NCBI GenBank assembly: GCA_963813975.1
Contig: CAWFAP010000004.1
Location: 372,001-436,000, forward strand
From: RYN-230 sp963813975
GTDB taxonomy: Bacteria > Actinomycetota > Actinomycetes > Streptosporangiales > Streptosporangiaceae
Direction: 5' to 3'
DNA length: 64,000 nucleotides
This document shows positions 26,179 through 35,294 of this stretch, one piece after another; position 1 is the stretch's first letter, and every line of letters begins with the position of its first letter. A program made the position numbers and the translations under genes. Under the pieces are notes generated by a model. It was not told the origin of the DNA and did not search any database. It was given only the letters and a program-made list of their open reading frames with translations.

Positions 26179-26844
26179 ATGACGTTGAGTTTCGTGACGC
26201 ACCTCGTCCAGTCATACGGCTATTACGGGGTGTTCCTGCTCATCGCCCTGGAGAGCATGGGGATTCCGCTGCCGGGTGAGACCGCCCTTATTGCCGCAGC
26301 GGTCTACTCCGGCGCTACTCATCATCTGAACATCGTGGTGCTGGCCATCGTCGCGACCTGCGCAGCCATCGTCGGCGATAACGCCGGATACTGGATCGGC
26401 CGGACGGGCGGCCAGCGCCTGGCTGAACGCTACGGACGTTTCGTGCACCTGGATCGCGCAAAGCTCAAGGTCGGACGGTACCTGTTCGCCAGGCACGGCG
26501 TGAAGGTGGTCTTCTTCGGGCGATTCGTCGCCGTGCTGCGGACCTTTGCAGCGTTCTTCGCCGGGGTCAGCAAGATGCGCTGGTCCCGGTTCCTGGTGGC
26601 GAACGCGGCCGGTGGCCTGCTGTGGGCCGGCGTTTACGCCTTCGGTGCCTACGCGCTGGGAAGCGCCGCATCGAGCGTCGGAAGCACGATCACCATCGTC
26701 GGCTATGTGGTGGCCGGGGTGCTGACAGCCGCCACGATCGTGGTGGCGCGATTGTCGCGGCGGGTTCTTGAGCATCGAGCCGAGGCTGCTTTCCGGGATG
26801 AGCCCGCGCGGAGCGCAGCTCAGCCTCAGCCCGTAGGAAACTGA
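26179..26844 (+). CDS. DedA family (VTT domain) membrane protein
   Basis: 221 residues. Family hallmarks: YYGVFLLIALESMGIPLPGETAL, GDNAGYWIGRTGG and FFGRFVAVLRTFAAFFAGVSKMRWSRFL, with the conserved Glu of PGE and the Arg in GRF. DedA proteins act in the inner membrane; some flip lipid carriers such as undecaprenyl phosphate. The tail is polar and basic. It stands alone with its own GGGAG site. Confidence 0.93.
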   Translation: MTLSFVTHLVQSYGYYGVFLLIALESMGIPLPGETALIAAAVYSGATHHLNIVVLAIVATCAAIVGDNAGYWIGRTGGQRLAERYGRFVHLDRAKLKVGRYLFARHGVKVVFFGRFVAVLRTFAAFFAGVSKMRWSRFLVANAAGGLLWAGVYAFGAYALGSAASSVGSTITIVGYVVAGVLTAATIVVARLSRRVLEHRAEAAFRDEPARSAAQPQPVGN

Positions 26845-26916
26845 TCCTTACACTGGCCAGGCTGGCTTAGCACCACGCCCGGCCTGTCCGGGTGCGTGAG
26901 TAACGGGGAGCGGTCC

Positions 26917-27858
26917 ATGATCCTGGTCTCTGGTGAGAGTCTCATCGATCTGATCGTCGGGCCGGATGACGGGGTGAACGCCAGCCCCGGCGGGGGCGCG
27001 TTCAACGCAGCCCGCACCATCGCCCGGCTGGGTCAGCCCACACGCTTCCTGGGCCACTTCTCCGCCGACCCATTCGGCCAGATCCTCACCGGGAAGCTGG
27101 CCGAGGACGGAGTGGAGCTGGCCGTCCCCGGCTGGGTCCCGGAACCGACCGCGCTGGCCCTCGTGGCGCTCAGCGCCCAGGGTGTGCCGGAGTACTGGTT
27201 CCACCTCGTCCAGACGGCAGCCTTCGTGCTGGATCAGCCGACCGCCCAGCGAGCGTTGCAGGCCGACGTCACGGCGCTGCATATCGGCTCCCTCGGTCTT
27301 GTCGTGGAGCCGATGGCGGCCGAGCTTGAGCGCCTGGTGGACGGGCTCGCGCCCGACGTGCTGCTGCTGCTCGACCCGAACTGGCGGCCTCACGCGATCC
27401 CGGACGCGGACGCGCACCGGGCCCGGATCCGGCGCCTCCTGTCCCGGACCGACATCCTGAAGACCAGCACCGAGGACCTGTCCTTCCTGGTACCGGGCTG
27501 CGACGCTGCGGAAGCCGCGCGGAGCCTCCTCGACTGCGGTGCCCGCTGTGTCCTGCTCACCGATGGGCCTTCATTGGTTCGCGCGTTCACCGGTGGGGAC
27601 CAGCTCGCGGTCCAGGTGCCGCCCGTCGAGGTAGTGGACACCGTGGGTGCCGGTGATGCGTTCGGCGGGGCTTTCCTGGCCTGGTGGGCGGAACGCGGTC
27701 TGGCCCGGGAGAACCTGGCGCACGCCCCGCAACTGCTGGCCGCGGTGACGGCGGCGGCCCGGGTTGCGTCGCTGACGTGCGGCAGGGCCGGTGCGGAGCC
27801 GCCGTGGCGGCACGAGCTCGATGCCGACGAAGAGTGGGGCCGGCCGCTGAAGCAGTGA
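26917..27858 (+). CDS. PfkB family carbohydrate kinase
   Basis: 313 residues. N-terminal signature MILVSGESLIDLIV and GGGAFNAARTIARLG bind sugar. The C-terminal PfkB signature is VDTVGAGDAFGGAFLAWW, with the catalytic Asp in GAGD. It phosphorylates a sugar, probably fructose or a ribose-type substrate, with ATP. ATG 26917 is chosen over GTG 26896 because GGGGAG lies 6 nt upstream. It is single, in the same direction as dedA. Confidence 0.9.
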   Translation: MILVSGESLIDLIVGPDDGVNASPGGGAFNAARTIARLGQPTRFLGHFSADPFGQILTGKLAEDGVELAVPGWVPEPTALALVALSAQGVPEYWFHLVQTAAFVLDQPTAQRALQADVTALHIGSLGLVVEPMAAELERLVDGLAPDVLLLLDPNWRPHAIPDADAHRARIRRLLSRTDILKTSTEDLSFLVPGCDAAEAARSLLDCGARCVLLTDGPSLVRAFTGGDQLAVQVPPVEVVDTVGAGDAFGGAFLAWWAERGLARENLAHAPQLLAAVTAAARVASLTCGRAGAEPPWRHELDADEEWGRPLKQ

Positions 27859-27920
27859 TCCCGGCCGGCCCAAGATGATCCGCCGGGCGACCCACCGGAA
27901 CCGGCCATGGGTCTGGATCA

Positions 27921-28037
27921 GCCCAGCCCTGGCTCGCCTCACCGGGTCTCTACGGGGTATTCGCGCTCAGCCTGGGGTTCCTGCGACCCAGACTGCTGCG
28001 CCGCCGGCTGGAACGGTCCCTGCGGCTCAACGCCTGA
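27921..28037 (+). pseudogene. possible C-terminal fragment of a membrane protein
   Basis: A frame with no start reads WLASPGLYGVFALSLGFLRP then RLLRRRLERSLRLNA and a stop at 28035. A hydrophobic helix followed by a basic tail is protein-like, but the family is not recognised. The rest of 27859-28133 holds nothing I can support. Confidence 0.3.
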
Positions 28038-28133
28038 CCGGACCGCGTTGCCGCTGCCGGCACCGGCCGCCGTCTCCCGGCCTGCGACGAGCAGCAGCGG
28101 TCCCCGGGGTGCCGTAGACTATCCGGGCATCCA

Positions 28134-28206
28134 GCGCTCGTAGCTCAACGGATAGAGCATCTGACTACGGATCAGAAGGTTGGGGGTTCGAGTCCCTCCG
28201 AGCGCG
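28134..28206 (+). tRNA. tRNA-Arg (anticodon ACG)
   Basis: 73 nt cloverleaf. The acceptor stem GCGCTCG / CGAGCGC pairs perfectly. The D arm contains GCTCAACGGATAGAGC, the anticodon arm TCTGA-CTACGGA-TCAGA gives anticodon ACG (reads CGU/CGC/CGA as inosine), and the T arm is GGGGGTTCGAGTCCCTC. CCA is not encoded. Its 3' half is repeated at 31899-31941. Confidence 0.95.
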
Positions 28207-28235
28207 CTCGTGTCCTGTCGCAAGACATCGGAATG

Positions 28236-28262
28236 ACCCCGAACCCTCATCAGGTTCGGGGT
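28236..28262 (+). terminator. rho-independent-like terminator of tRNA-Arg
   Basis: Perfect 10-bp stem ACCCCGAACC (28236-28245) / GGTTCGGGGT (28253-28262), loop CTCATCA, followed by CGTTTGGG. It lies 30 nt after the tRNA. Confidence 0.75.
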
Positions 28263-28528
28263 CGTTTGGGTTCGGGCCGGGTGGCTCGCCGGTGGGCTGG
28301 TAGTCCCGGGCAGGGCCGAGGTCCAGTTCGCGGATGAGTTCGACACTGACAGCCGTGATGACCAACCGGGCTTTCGACATCCCGCGAGCGTCACGGCCCG
28401 CCGCCCGCTATCCTCGCAGCCACTCTGGCGACTGTCCTGGATGGCTTGAGACTCCCGTCCTCGATGTCCTGAGGCTGGACAGAACACCTAGCCGAACGGG
28501 CCGGTCAGCCCGGAAGATCCGGGGCGGT

Positions 28529-31054
28529 TCAGTCAGCCCGCAGGAACAGGGCCGCGCGTGTGCGGGCCGCGATCGTGGCGGGGACGGACGCGAGGAGGTT
28601 GCCCGCGACGACTAGGGCCAGCAGCCCCGCGATCAGCGTGAGCAGCGGAATCTCGGTGAACGGCACGACGCCCAGGGAATCAGCGAATCCGCGCCAGCCC
28701 ACGCGGCCCGCGGCGACTCCCAGCGGGGCGCCGACGAGGACCGCGATCAGCAGGGTGAGCGTGGTCTGCCAGGCAACGGCGGCCCAGACCTGGCGGCGGG
28801 TCATGCCCAGCGCCTTCAGCACGGCGAACTCGTGCCGGCGCCGCCGGACGTCGACCAGCACCGTCATCGCGAGCGAGAGGCCCGCCGCGGTGGCGAGGCC
28901 CGCCGCGAGGGCGAGCGGCTGACCGCCGAGTTGCTGCGCGTTGAGCACCGACGACGCCAGCTGCGGCGGCAGTTCGTAGGTTCCGCCGTCCGTCCCGTCC
29001 GGGTTGGCCGAGACGATGCGGTGCACCAGCGCGGCCCGCTGCGCGGGTGTGGTCCCGGGCCGCAGGTCGATGGCCGCGACCGAGGGGAAGACCGGCTGGG
29101 CCACGTCGGCCGCCGGCCCCGAAGCCGCGCCGGTCATGGCGAGCAGCGTGTTCTCGGACAGCATCGCACCCTGGCCGAGCGAGACATGATCGGCCAGGGC
29201 CACGCCGAACGAGGGCAGGGTAACCGTCCCCACGATGGTGAGCCGCCGCGCGAACTTGGCGCCGCCGACGGTGATCGTGTCGCCGACCTTCTTCCCCAGT
29301 TGCCGGAGGGTCACCGCGCCCAGTTCGATCTGGTCGTTCCCGGACAGCGGCTGGCCGCTGGTAGTCGGCGGCTCGACCGCGCCGAGGTGCCGCTCCAGGC
29401 CGAGCACCGGAAGGGTGAGCCGTCTGCCGACCGGAATCTGCCCGAAGCCGAACTCCGACCAGCCGGCCACCGCCGGCTGGCCCGCCAGCAGGCCGATCAT
29501 GGCGTCCTGGTGCAGGTTGACCACGGGGTCTTTGGCGAGGTTCTGGTCGAGGAAGCTGCCGTAGCTTCCCTCGGCCTGGACGAGCACGTCCCAGTTCCAG
29601 CCGTACCGCACCGGGTGGCTGACCAGCCCGGTCAGGCTCGTGCCGAACACCACCGCGGCGACCATGGCGGCGACGGCGACGACCGATCCGCCCAGCGTGC
29701 TGGCCTGCCGCACGGCGCCTGCCGTGACGCTGCCGCCGAGCGCGTTCCTGGTGCCCACCACCGCGGCGGGCGGCAGTCTGGCCGCGATGGCCGCGCGCGT
29801 GACGGCAGACCTTTCGGCGCCCAGGGCCTGCCTGGCCGGGCGGACCGCGCGCAGGGCCAGCACCCCGAGCAGTCCGGAAAGCAAGACGAACAGCGCGGGC
29901 AGGCCCGCGCCGAGGACGAGAGGGTCCGCATAAAAGCCCTTGCCGGGGGCAAAGAAGCGGACTGGTCCTACCGGTGCCAGCGGGGACAGTGCAACCGCAC
30001 CCGCGGCGGTGATCACGATCATGCCCGCGACGGGGACCACACCCGGCAAGGCCGCCACCAGGGCAGCCTGCCTGCGGCTGGCGCCGAGCGCCCGTAGCTT
30101 GAGGGCGTCCGGCGCGGTACTGCTCAGGAGCTGGGCCATCGCCAGGCTGGTAAGAACCAGCGCGGCCGCCGCCGTGATCGCGCCGAAGACGGTCAGTGCG
30201 AGCACCTCCGGCTCGATTGCCTGCTGGACCTCGTCCTGGACGGCCCTGGTCCGCTTGACGCTGAACGTCAGGCCCGCGTCCTGCGTGTGGGTAACGTGGT
30301 CCGACTGTGTCTCCAGGCTGGAGACCAGCGGGGGCAGCTGGCGCCGCAGGTCGCTGACGCCGGCGTCGCCGGCTGTCAGGCGCAGGCCGACCCAGGCGTA
30401 GCCGAAGTATTTTCCGATGAGTTGCGCGGTGGCGCCGGGGGGAAGCGTGGCGCCCTCGGGGTTGTCGGCCTGGTTGACGAGCGCCGGCGGGGTGTACGCG
30501 ATCGCGTAGACCCGGAAAGAGCGATAGTCCATTGCGGGGTGCTGCTGGCTGCCGCTCAGGAATACGTAGGTCACCCGGCCGCCGACACCGACACCGAACA
30601 GGGCGGCGATCTCCGGGGACAGCACGATGCCGGTGGTGGACGCCCGCGGCGGCAGCTTCCCCGACACCACCGTCATCGTGTCCTGGGTGAAGCCCGCGCC
30701 GTCCACACTGCCGTTGACGCCGTCGGTGATGAACGAGTCGTCGATCTTGCCCCGGACCACCGGCAAGGCGTTCAGGCCGACGTACGTGCCGTGGGAGACG
30801 ACGCCGGGCAGCGACCCCAGTCGCTTGACCGGTTCCATGATCGGGAGGCCCGGCAGTGCGCCTGGCACGTTCACCTGCACGTCGCTCGCGTTGATGGCCT
30901 TCAGGTACCGGCCGTAGGCCCCCGCCGTTGACCGCGCCCCGGCCAGGGCGGCGAGGGCGACCGCGCCGAGCACGCCGCCGAGCAACGTGACGACCACCGC
31001 CTGGCGCCAGGAGACGCGCAGCATCGACCGCCAGCACACCAGCGCGATGGCCAT
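28529..31054 (-). CDS. FtsX-like (MacB-type) ABC transporter permease
   Basis: 841 residues. A first membrane helix (VVVTLLGGVLGAVALAALAG) precedes a large extracytoplasmic domain (about 45-270). FtsX membrane cores lie at about 285-410 and 690-835 (DALKLRALGASRRQAALVA; RRRHEFAVLKALGMTRRQVWAAV). There is a second external domain between them. Such proteins move lipids, peptides or drugs with a separate ATPase. No ATPase gene is adjacent, so it is an orphan here. It lies inside the segment flanked by tRNA-Arg 3' repeats. Confidence 0.88.
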   Translation of the reverse strand: MAIALVCWRSMLRVSWRQAVVVTLLGGVLGAVALAALAGARSTAGAYGRYLKAINASDVQVNVPGALPGLPIMEPVKRLGSLPGVVSHGTYVGLNALPVVRGKIDDSFITDGVNGSVDGAGFTQDTMTVVSGKLPPRASTTGIVLSPEIAALFGVGVGGRVTYVFLSGSQQHPAMDYRSFRVYAIAYTPPALVNQADNPEGATLPPGATAQLIGKYFGYAWVGLRLTAGDAGVSDLRRQLPPLVSSLETQSDHVTHTQDAGLTFSVKRTRAVQDEVQQAIEPEVLALTVFGAITAAAALVLTSLAMAQLLSSTAPDALKLRALGASRRQAALVAALPGVVPVAGMIVITAAGAVALSPLAPVGPVRFFAPGKGFYADPLVLGAGLPALFVLLSGLLGVLALRAVRPARQALGAERSAVTRAAIAARLPPAAVVGTRNALGGSVTAGAVRQASTLGGSVVAVAAMVAAVVFGTSLTGLVSHPVRYGWNWDVLVQAEGSYGSFLDQNLAKDPVVNLHQDAMIGLLAGQPAVAGWSEFGFGQIPVGRRLTLPVLGLERHLGAVEPPTTSGQPLSGNDQIELGAVTLRQLGKKVGDTITVGGAKFARRLTIVGTVTLPSFGVALADHVSLGQGAMLSENTLLAMTGAASGPAADVAQPVFPSVAAIDLRPGTTPAQRAALVHRIVSANPDGTDGGTYELPPQLASSVLNAQQLGGQPLALAAGLATAAGLSLAMTVLVDVRRRRHEFAVLKALGMTRRQVWAAVAWQTTLTLLIAVLVGAPLGVAAGRVGWRGFADSLGVVPFTEIPLLTLIAGLLALVVAGNLLASVPATIAARTRAALFLRAD

Positions 31055-31398
31055 ACCCTATGCTCCGCTCGACGGGTACGCGAGGTGCCCGTTGCCCCCC
31101 GACACCGCCATTGTGCGGCCGGCGCGGACGGCTGCCCAGGGTGCTTGCACGAGACCGCGCAGTCAGGCTGGCATCACCGCACGGCGGGACTGGCTTCGCC
31201 CTTCCCCTGGCAGCCTTCCTGTACGTCGCTGCGTACCCTGCGGCTATCCACGGGGGAAGATCGGCGCTCATGATGACTGGCAGCGAACCTGTCCGCCCGG
31301 CTACCGGCCGATGAGTCCTGCTTCGCCACGTCGTCTGCATCGTGGGGCACGACAGCACTTCTCCACGCAAACTGTGAGGGCCAGAGGAGACAGCCGCC

Positions 31399-31875
31399 AT
31401 GACCGAGGAGACCGTCAGCGCGACGACCACGATCAGCACATCGGCCGACACCGTGTTCGCGGTGCTTGCCGACCCATCCCGGCATGCCGACATTGACGGC
31501 ACCGGCTGGGTTCGCGCCTCCCTCGATAGCCAGCGGCTAACCGGCTCAGGTCAGATCTTCCGGGTCGCCATGTACCACCCCAACCACCCGGACGGCAGCT
31601 ACGAGATGGCCAACCAGGTCCTCGTGTTCGAGCCGCCGCGCGTCATCTCGTGGAAGCCGGGCTATGTGTCACAGGCAACCGGCAAGCTAGAGTTCGGCGG
31701 CTGGATCTGGCGTTACGACCTGGCCCAGCTCGGTCCAGGCAAGACCAAGGTCACACTCTCCTATGACTGGTCGGCGGTAGGGCCGGTTCCCCGCCAGCAC
31801 ATCCAGTTCCCGCCGTTCACTCCAGACCATCTCGACAACTCGCTGAGCCACCTGGCCGCGATCGTTGCCTGCTGA
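31399..31875 (+). CDS. SRPBCC (polyketide cyclase/START-like) domain protein
   Basis: 158 residues. Opens ETVSATTTISTSADTVFAVLADPSRHADIDG, the START-like helix-grip pattern, with VFEPPRVISWKPGY and KVTLSYDWSAVG further on. The family binds hydrophobic ligands or acts as a cyclase/dehydratase; the substrate is unknown. GAGGAGAC lies upstream of the ATG. The 344-bp gap to the divergent FtsX gene should hold both promoters; I see no other gene there. Confidence 0.85.
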   Translation: MTEETVSATTTISTSADTVFAVLADPSRHADIDGTGWVRASLDSQRLTGSGQIFRVAMYHPNHPDGSYEMANQVLVFEPPRVISWKPGYVSQATGKLEFGGWIWRYDLAQLGPGKTKVTLSYDWSAVGPVPRQHIQFPPFTPDHLDNSLSHLAAIVAC

Positions 31876-31891
31876 CGACTCCCGGCAGCCT

Positions 31892-31941
31892 GCCTGATCT
31901 ACGGATCAGGAGGTTGGGGGTTCGAGTCCCTCCGAGCGCGC
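31892..31941 (+). repeat. partial tRNA-Arg copy (3' half), possible att site
   Basis: 31899-31909 and 31911-31941 are identical to 28165-28175 and 28177-28207 of the tRNA-Arg gene, with a single A-to-G difference between them. The 5' half of the tRNA is absent. Similarity continues into the terminator hairpin downstream. A repeat of a tRNA 3' half at this distance is the classic mark left by an integrative element. Confidence 0.75.
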
Positions 31942-31967
31942 CCTGTCCTGTCTCGAGACATCGAGGA

Positions 31968-32000
31968 CACCCCGAACCCTCATCAGGGTCGGGGTGTTTT
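31968..32000 (+). terminator. terminator copy beside the partial tRNA
   Basis: CACCCCGAACCC, loop TCATCA, GGGTCGGGGTG then TTTT: an 11-bp stem with one bulge and a T-run. It is clearly related to the tRNA-Arg terminator at 28236-28262. Confidence 0.7.
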
Positions 32001-32046
32001 CGGTTGCGGGCCGGGTGGTCGGGGGACGGGTGCCCGGGCGCTCGCA

Positions 32047-34912
32047 TCAGGTCATGGGACGAGCGCCAGGGGCCGGGAGGCGGGCCCCCCGCGCGGCGAG
32101 GTCATGCTCGCAGCGCCGGAGCAGCGCGACGCTGCCCTGAGCCGATGCCGTCTGGGCAGCGGAACGCAGCCGTTTGATCGCGGCCTGCTCCCCGTCGTAG
32201 GTGGCGCGCATGCGCATCACCTCCGGGAGCCACCAGAGGTCGCCGCGGTCTTTCGCCGCGATCAGGGCGTCGTCGAGGGTCGCTCGTGCCGCGTCCCTGC
32301 GGTCGTTGCGGGCCAGCAGGTCAGCCAGCAGCGACAGCCAGTACGGCATGCGCGCGAACGAGCCTCCCAGCTTCAGATTACTGACGCCCTGCTGGGCGAG
32401 GCCGATGCCCGACTCGTCCTGGTGAGACCAGCCGTCCAGGATTAGCCCCCACTCGCGGTAGTAGGCGAAACCGTATCGATTACATAGTTCACGCAGCTCA
32501 CCTACGCTGCTGCTGAGCGCGGGCAAGTCATGGCGCAGCTGATGGGTGATACAGCCATAGGCCAGCGCCACGGCCAGGCAGAACGGATGGTCGATCGACC
32601 GGGCCAGATCGATGGCCCGATGGCAGGCGGACAGGGTCTCGGTACCTTGCCCCAGGAGCCAGCGGGCGTGCGCTGCCCACGCCGTGCTGTGCACATCCGC
32701 CCTGACGCCGGTACTCAGCCACACCGCACCACCCGCCAGATCGGCGGCAAGCTCGAGATGACGCAGTCCCTCCGCCGGCCTTCCGAGGCTCACCGCCGAG
32801 CCGCCGACGGCAAAGTGCGCGTGGCCGGCCAGCTCGGAGCCGGGGGCGACCAGGGCCAAGACACGGCTGGCTGTCTCATACCCATCGGCACTGCGTCCCT
32901 GAACGAACCGCGACGCCCACAGCGCGACCAGGCCACCGGCCGTCAAGTCGTTGCGGCCCAGTGACGCTGCGGGAGTAGTGATAGGCGAGCAGCTCGCAGC
33001 GCTCAAAGCTCTGGTGGGCCTGAGAATGCTCCGCGCAGGCGCCGGCCCGGCCATGCAGTTCTCTGCGGCGTGCCTCCAGCATGCCGTCATAGGCCACCTC
33101 ACGGGTCAGCACGTGGCTGAACATGAACATACGCTCGGCCAGGCCGTGCCGTTCCCGGAGGAACTCCAGCCTTTTCAGTTCCTGCAGCCGCGCCTCCAGC
33201 GGCACGTTGCCGTCCCAGACCTCTTCCGCGAGGTCGAGTGAGAACTCCCGGCCCAGGACCGCAGCCAGCTGAAGCGCCGCCTTCTGATCTGCGGGCAGCC
33301 GGTCGATCCTGGCCGCCAGGACCTGCTGGACGGTCTGCGGCACGGTCACACCGGCCGCGTCGGTGGTCTGGTCCCGGCTGGCCCGGGCCAATTCTTCGAG
33401 GAAGAACGGGTTGCCTTCCCCCCGCTCGGCGATTGCCGCCGCCGCGACCCGATCCCCGCCAGCAAGCATCGAGGCCACTATCTGTTCGCTCGCCGCCGCT
33501 GACAATGGACGCAGTGCCAGCTGAGACGTGTAGGACTTGCCGATCCAGGGCGGGGAGTAACCGGACCGGTACGTCGCCAGCAGCATTATCGGCACTGACG
33601 GCAGCTCATCGACGAACCCGGCCAGGAATTCCTGTGAGGTCTGGTCGATCCAGTGCAGATCCTCAAGCAGCATGACCATCGGCTGGCGACCCGCTTGTGC
33701 CACCAGCAGCTGGCTCAGTGCGCCGAAGGTGCGGGAGCGGATGGTCCTCGGATCGACAGAGGCCAGTCCCGGGTCACCGGCGGGCAGGCCGAACGCGTGC
33801 CGCAGGTAGTGCGCCAGCGACACATCGAGCTCGAGGGCCTTGATCTGCAGCTCGATCTTCCTCCCGGCCAGGTCCGATGGATCGTCGGCTGCGATTCCGC
33901 AAGCATCGCGCACCAGCTCGAACAGGGGCAGGTAGGCGATACTGGCCCCATAGGACAGGCAACGGCCTTCCAGCACCGCCGTAGGGATGGGCCAGCCGGC
34001 GGAACTCCAACGCCAGCCGGGACTTGCCCAGACCCGGGTCCCCGGCCACGCCGACCACCTGGCCCTCGCCGCCGGCCGCCACCTCCAATGCCCGTTGCAG
34101 CTCGGCCAGTTCACGGTCGCGGCCGGTGAACGGGCTCATTTCATCACCGGAGGCGATGCGTGCGGTCCGGGAACCCAGGCCCATCACCCGCAGCGGGCAG
34201 ACCGTGCGCTCCTTGACCTCGACCGGCGCGACCTTCTCCAACTGGAAATAGCCGCGCACCAGCCCGGCGGTCTGCTGGCTTACCAGCACCGCACCCGCCG
34301 CCGCCGCGGCCTGCAGCCGGGCCGCGAGCACGGTCGTGTCGCCGAACGCGGTGTAGTCCACCCGCAGGTCGTCACCGATCGCCCCCACCACCACCAGGCC
34401 GCTGTTGATCCCGATCCGGATCTTCACCTCCGCCCGCGTGGCGACGCCAAGGGCGGCCAGGACCGTGCGCCGCGCGTGATCCTCATGGGCGATCGGTGCC
34501 CCGAACAGGGCCATGAACCCATCGCCGAGGAACTGGTTGATCGTCCCCTCATAGCGGTGCACCTCGGTCAGGGCATCCCGGAAGAAACGGTCGATAACCA
34601 GGTGAAACTCCTCTGGCCCCAGCTCAGCTGCCAGGGCGCTGGAGGCCACGATGTCGCAGAACAGCACGCTCACCTGCTTGCGCTCACCCTCGATCGCACC
34701 CCGCACGGCCAGGATCTGCTCACTGATATGCCGGGGGTGTAACCCGCCGGAGCCGGCGCCCCGGCCAGCGCATGACCGCATCCGGGGCAGAACCTGGCCC
34801 CCGGCGGCACCACCACGCCACAGTCACCGCACGAAATCGCCAGCTGGGCGCCGCATTGCAAACAGAAGCGGGCCCCATCGGGATCGTCGTGCCCGCACTG
34901 AGGGCATCGCAC
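32047..34912 (-). pseudogene. zinc-ribbon/adenylate cyclase/AAA/TPR regulator, three frameshifts
   Basis: One gene read in four frames. Start GTG 34912 gives two zinc ribbons (RCPQCGHDDPDGARFCLQCG; CGDCGVVVPPGARFCPGCG). The frame shifts at a G run (34733-34737) into a class III cyclase domain (VSVLFCDIVASSALA, YEGTINQFLGDGFMALFG) and the Walker A of an AAA domain (GDPGLGKSRLALEF). A shift near 33983 continues with GRCLSYGASIAYLPLFELVR and VMLLEDLHWIDQTS. A third near 32955 leads to TPR-like repeats ending at 32047. Intact relatives are about 950-1100 residues. Each break is a single base, so they may be decay or sequencing error. Confidence 0.8.
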
Positions 34913-35294
34913 CGGCGACCACCCCCCGCAGCCCAACTCCGACGTGCTAGATCCGCACTCACGGACCCGTTCGCGCAGCCGCCCCCTCGGCCCGCGCAGG
35001 AACCCGCAGGGAAGCGCCCCGCTCGATCAGACCACGATAGCCCGTGACCTCGATCCCCGGCGAGGACGTCAGGACCCATTCAAGCGGCTGGCCGGTGGCC
35101 TGCACCCTCAAGGAGCTGGTCGTGGGCGGGCGGCACACCGGCTTACCGGCACCTGCCATCATCGCCGCGCCACGATGCTCACCCGGGATCGTTTTTGACC
35201 CGGGGCCGGGGTGCCGGCCGGTGGGCTGGCTTTCAGGCCGTCCACCCGCACGGCCTGAGACCGGACACCTCCAAGCGCGCCAAGGTCTTCCCGA
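34913..35294. other. gene-free stretch
   Basis: I see no convincing coding sequence. Ribosome-site-like GGGGGTGG for the cyclase pseudogene lies at its left edge. The open frames on the plus strand lack family resemblance. Confidence 0.35.

Noticed and set aside
28119..28487. Open frames antisense to tRNA-Arg, with strings such as GGTRTPNLLIRSQ
   Set aside because: This is the well-known spurious protein produced by reading a tRNA gene backwards; it coincides exactly with the cloverleaf.
28134..32000. Complete genomic island or prophage
   Set aside because: No integrase, excisionase or phage structural gene is found between the tRNA repeats; only a possible relic is claimed.
31817..32047. 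Short minus-strand frame over the partial tRNA copy
   Set aside because: Same tRNA-antisense artefact; no ribosome site, and it overlaps a terminator.
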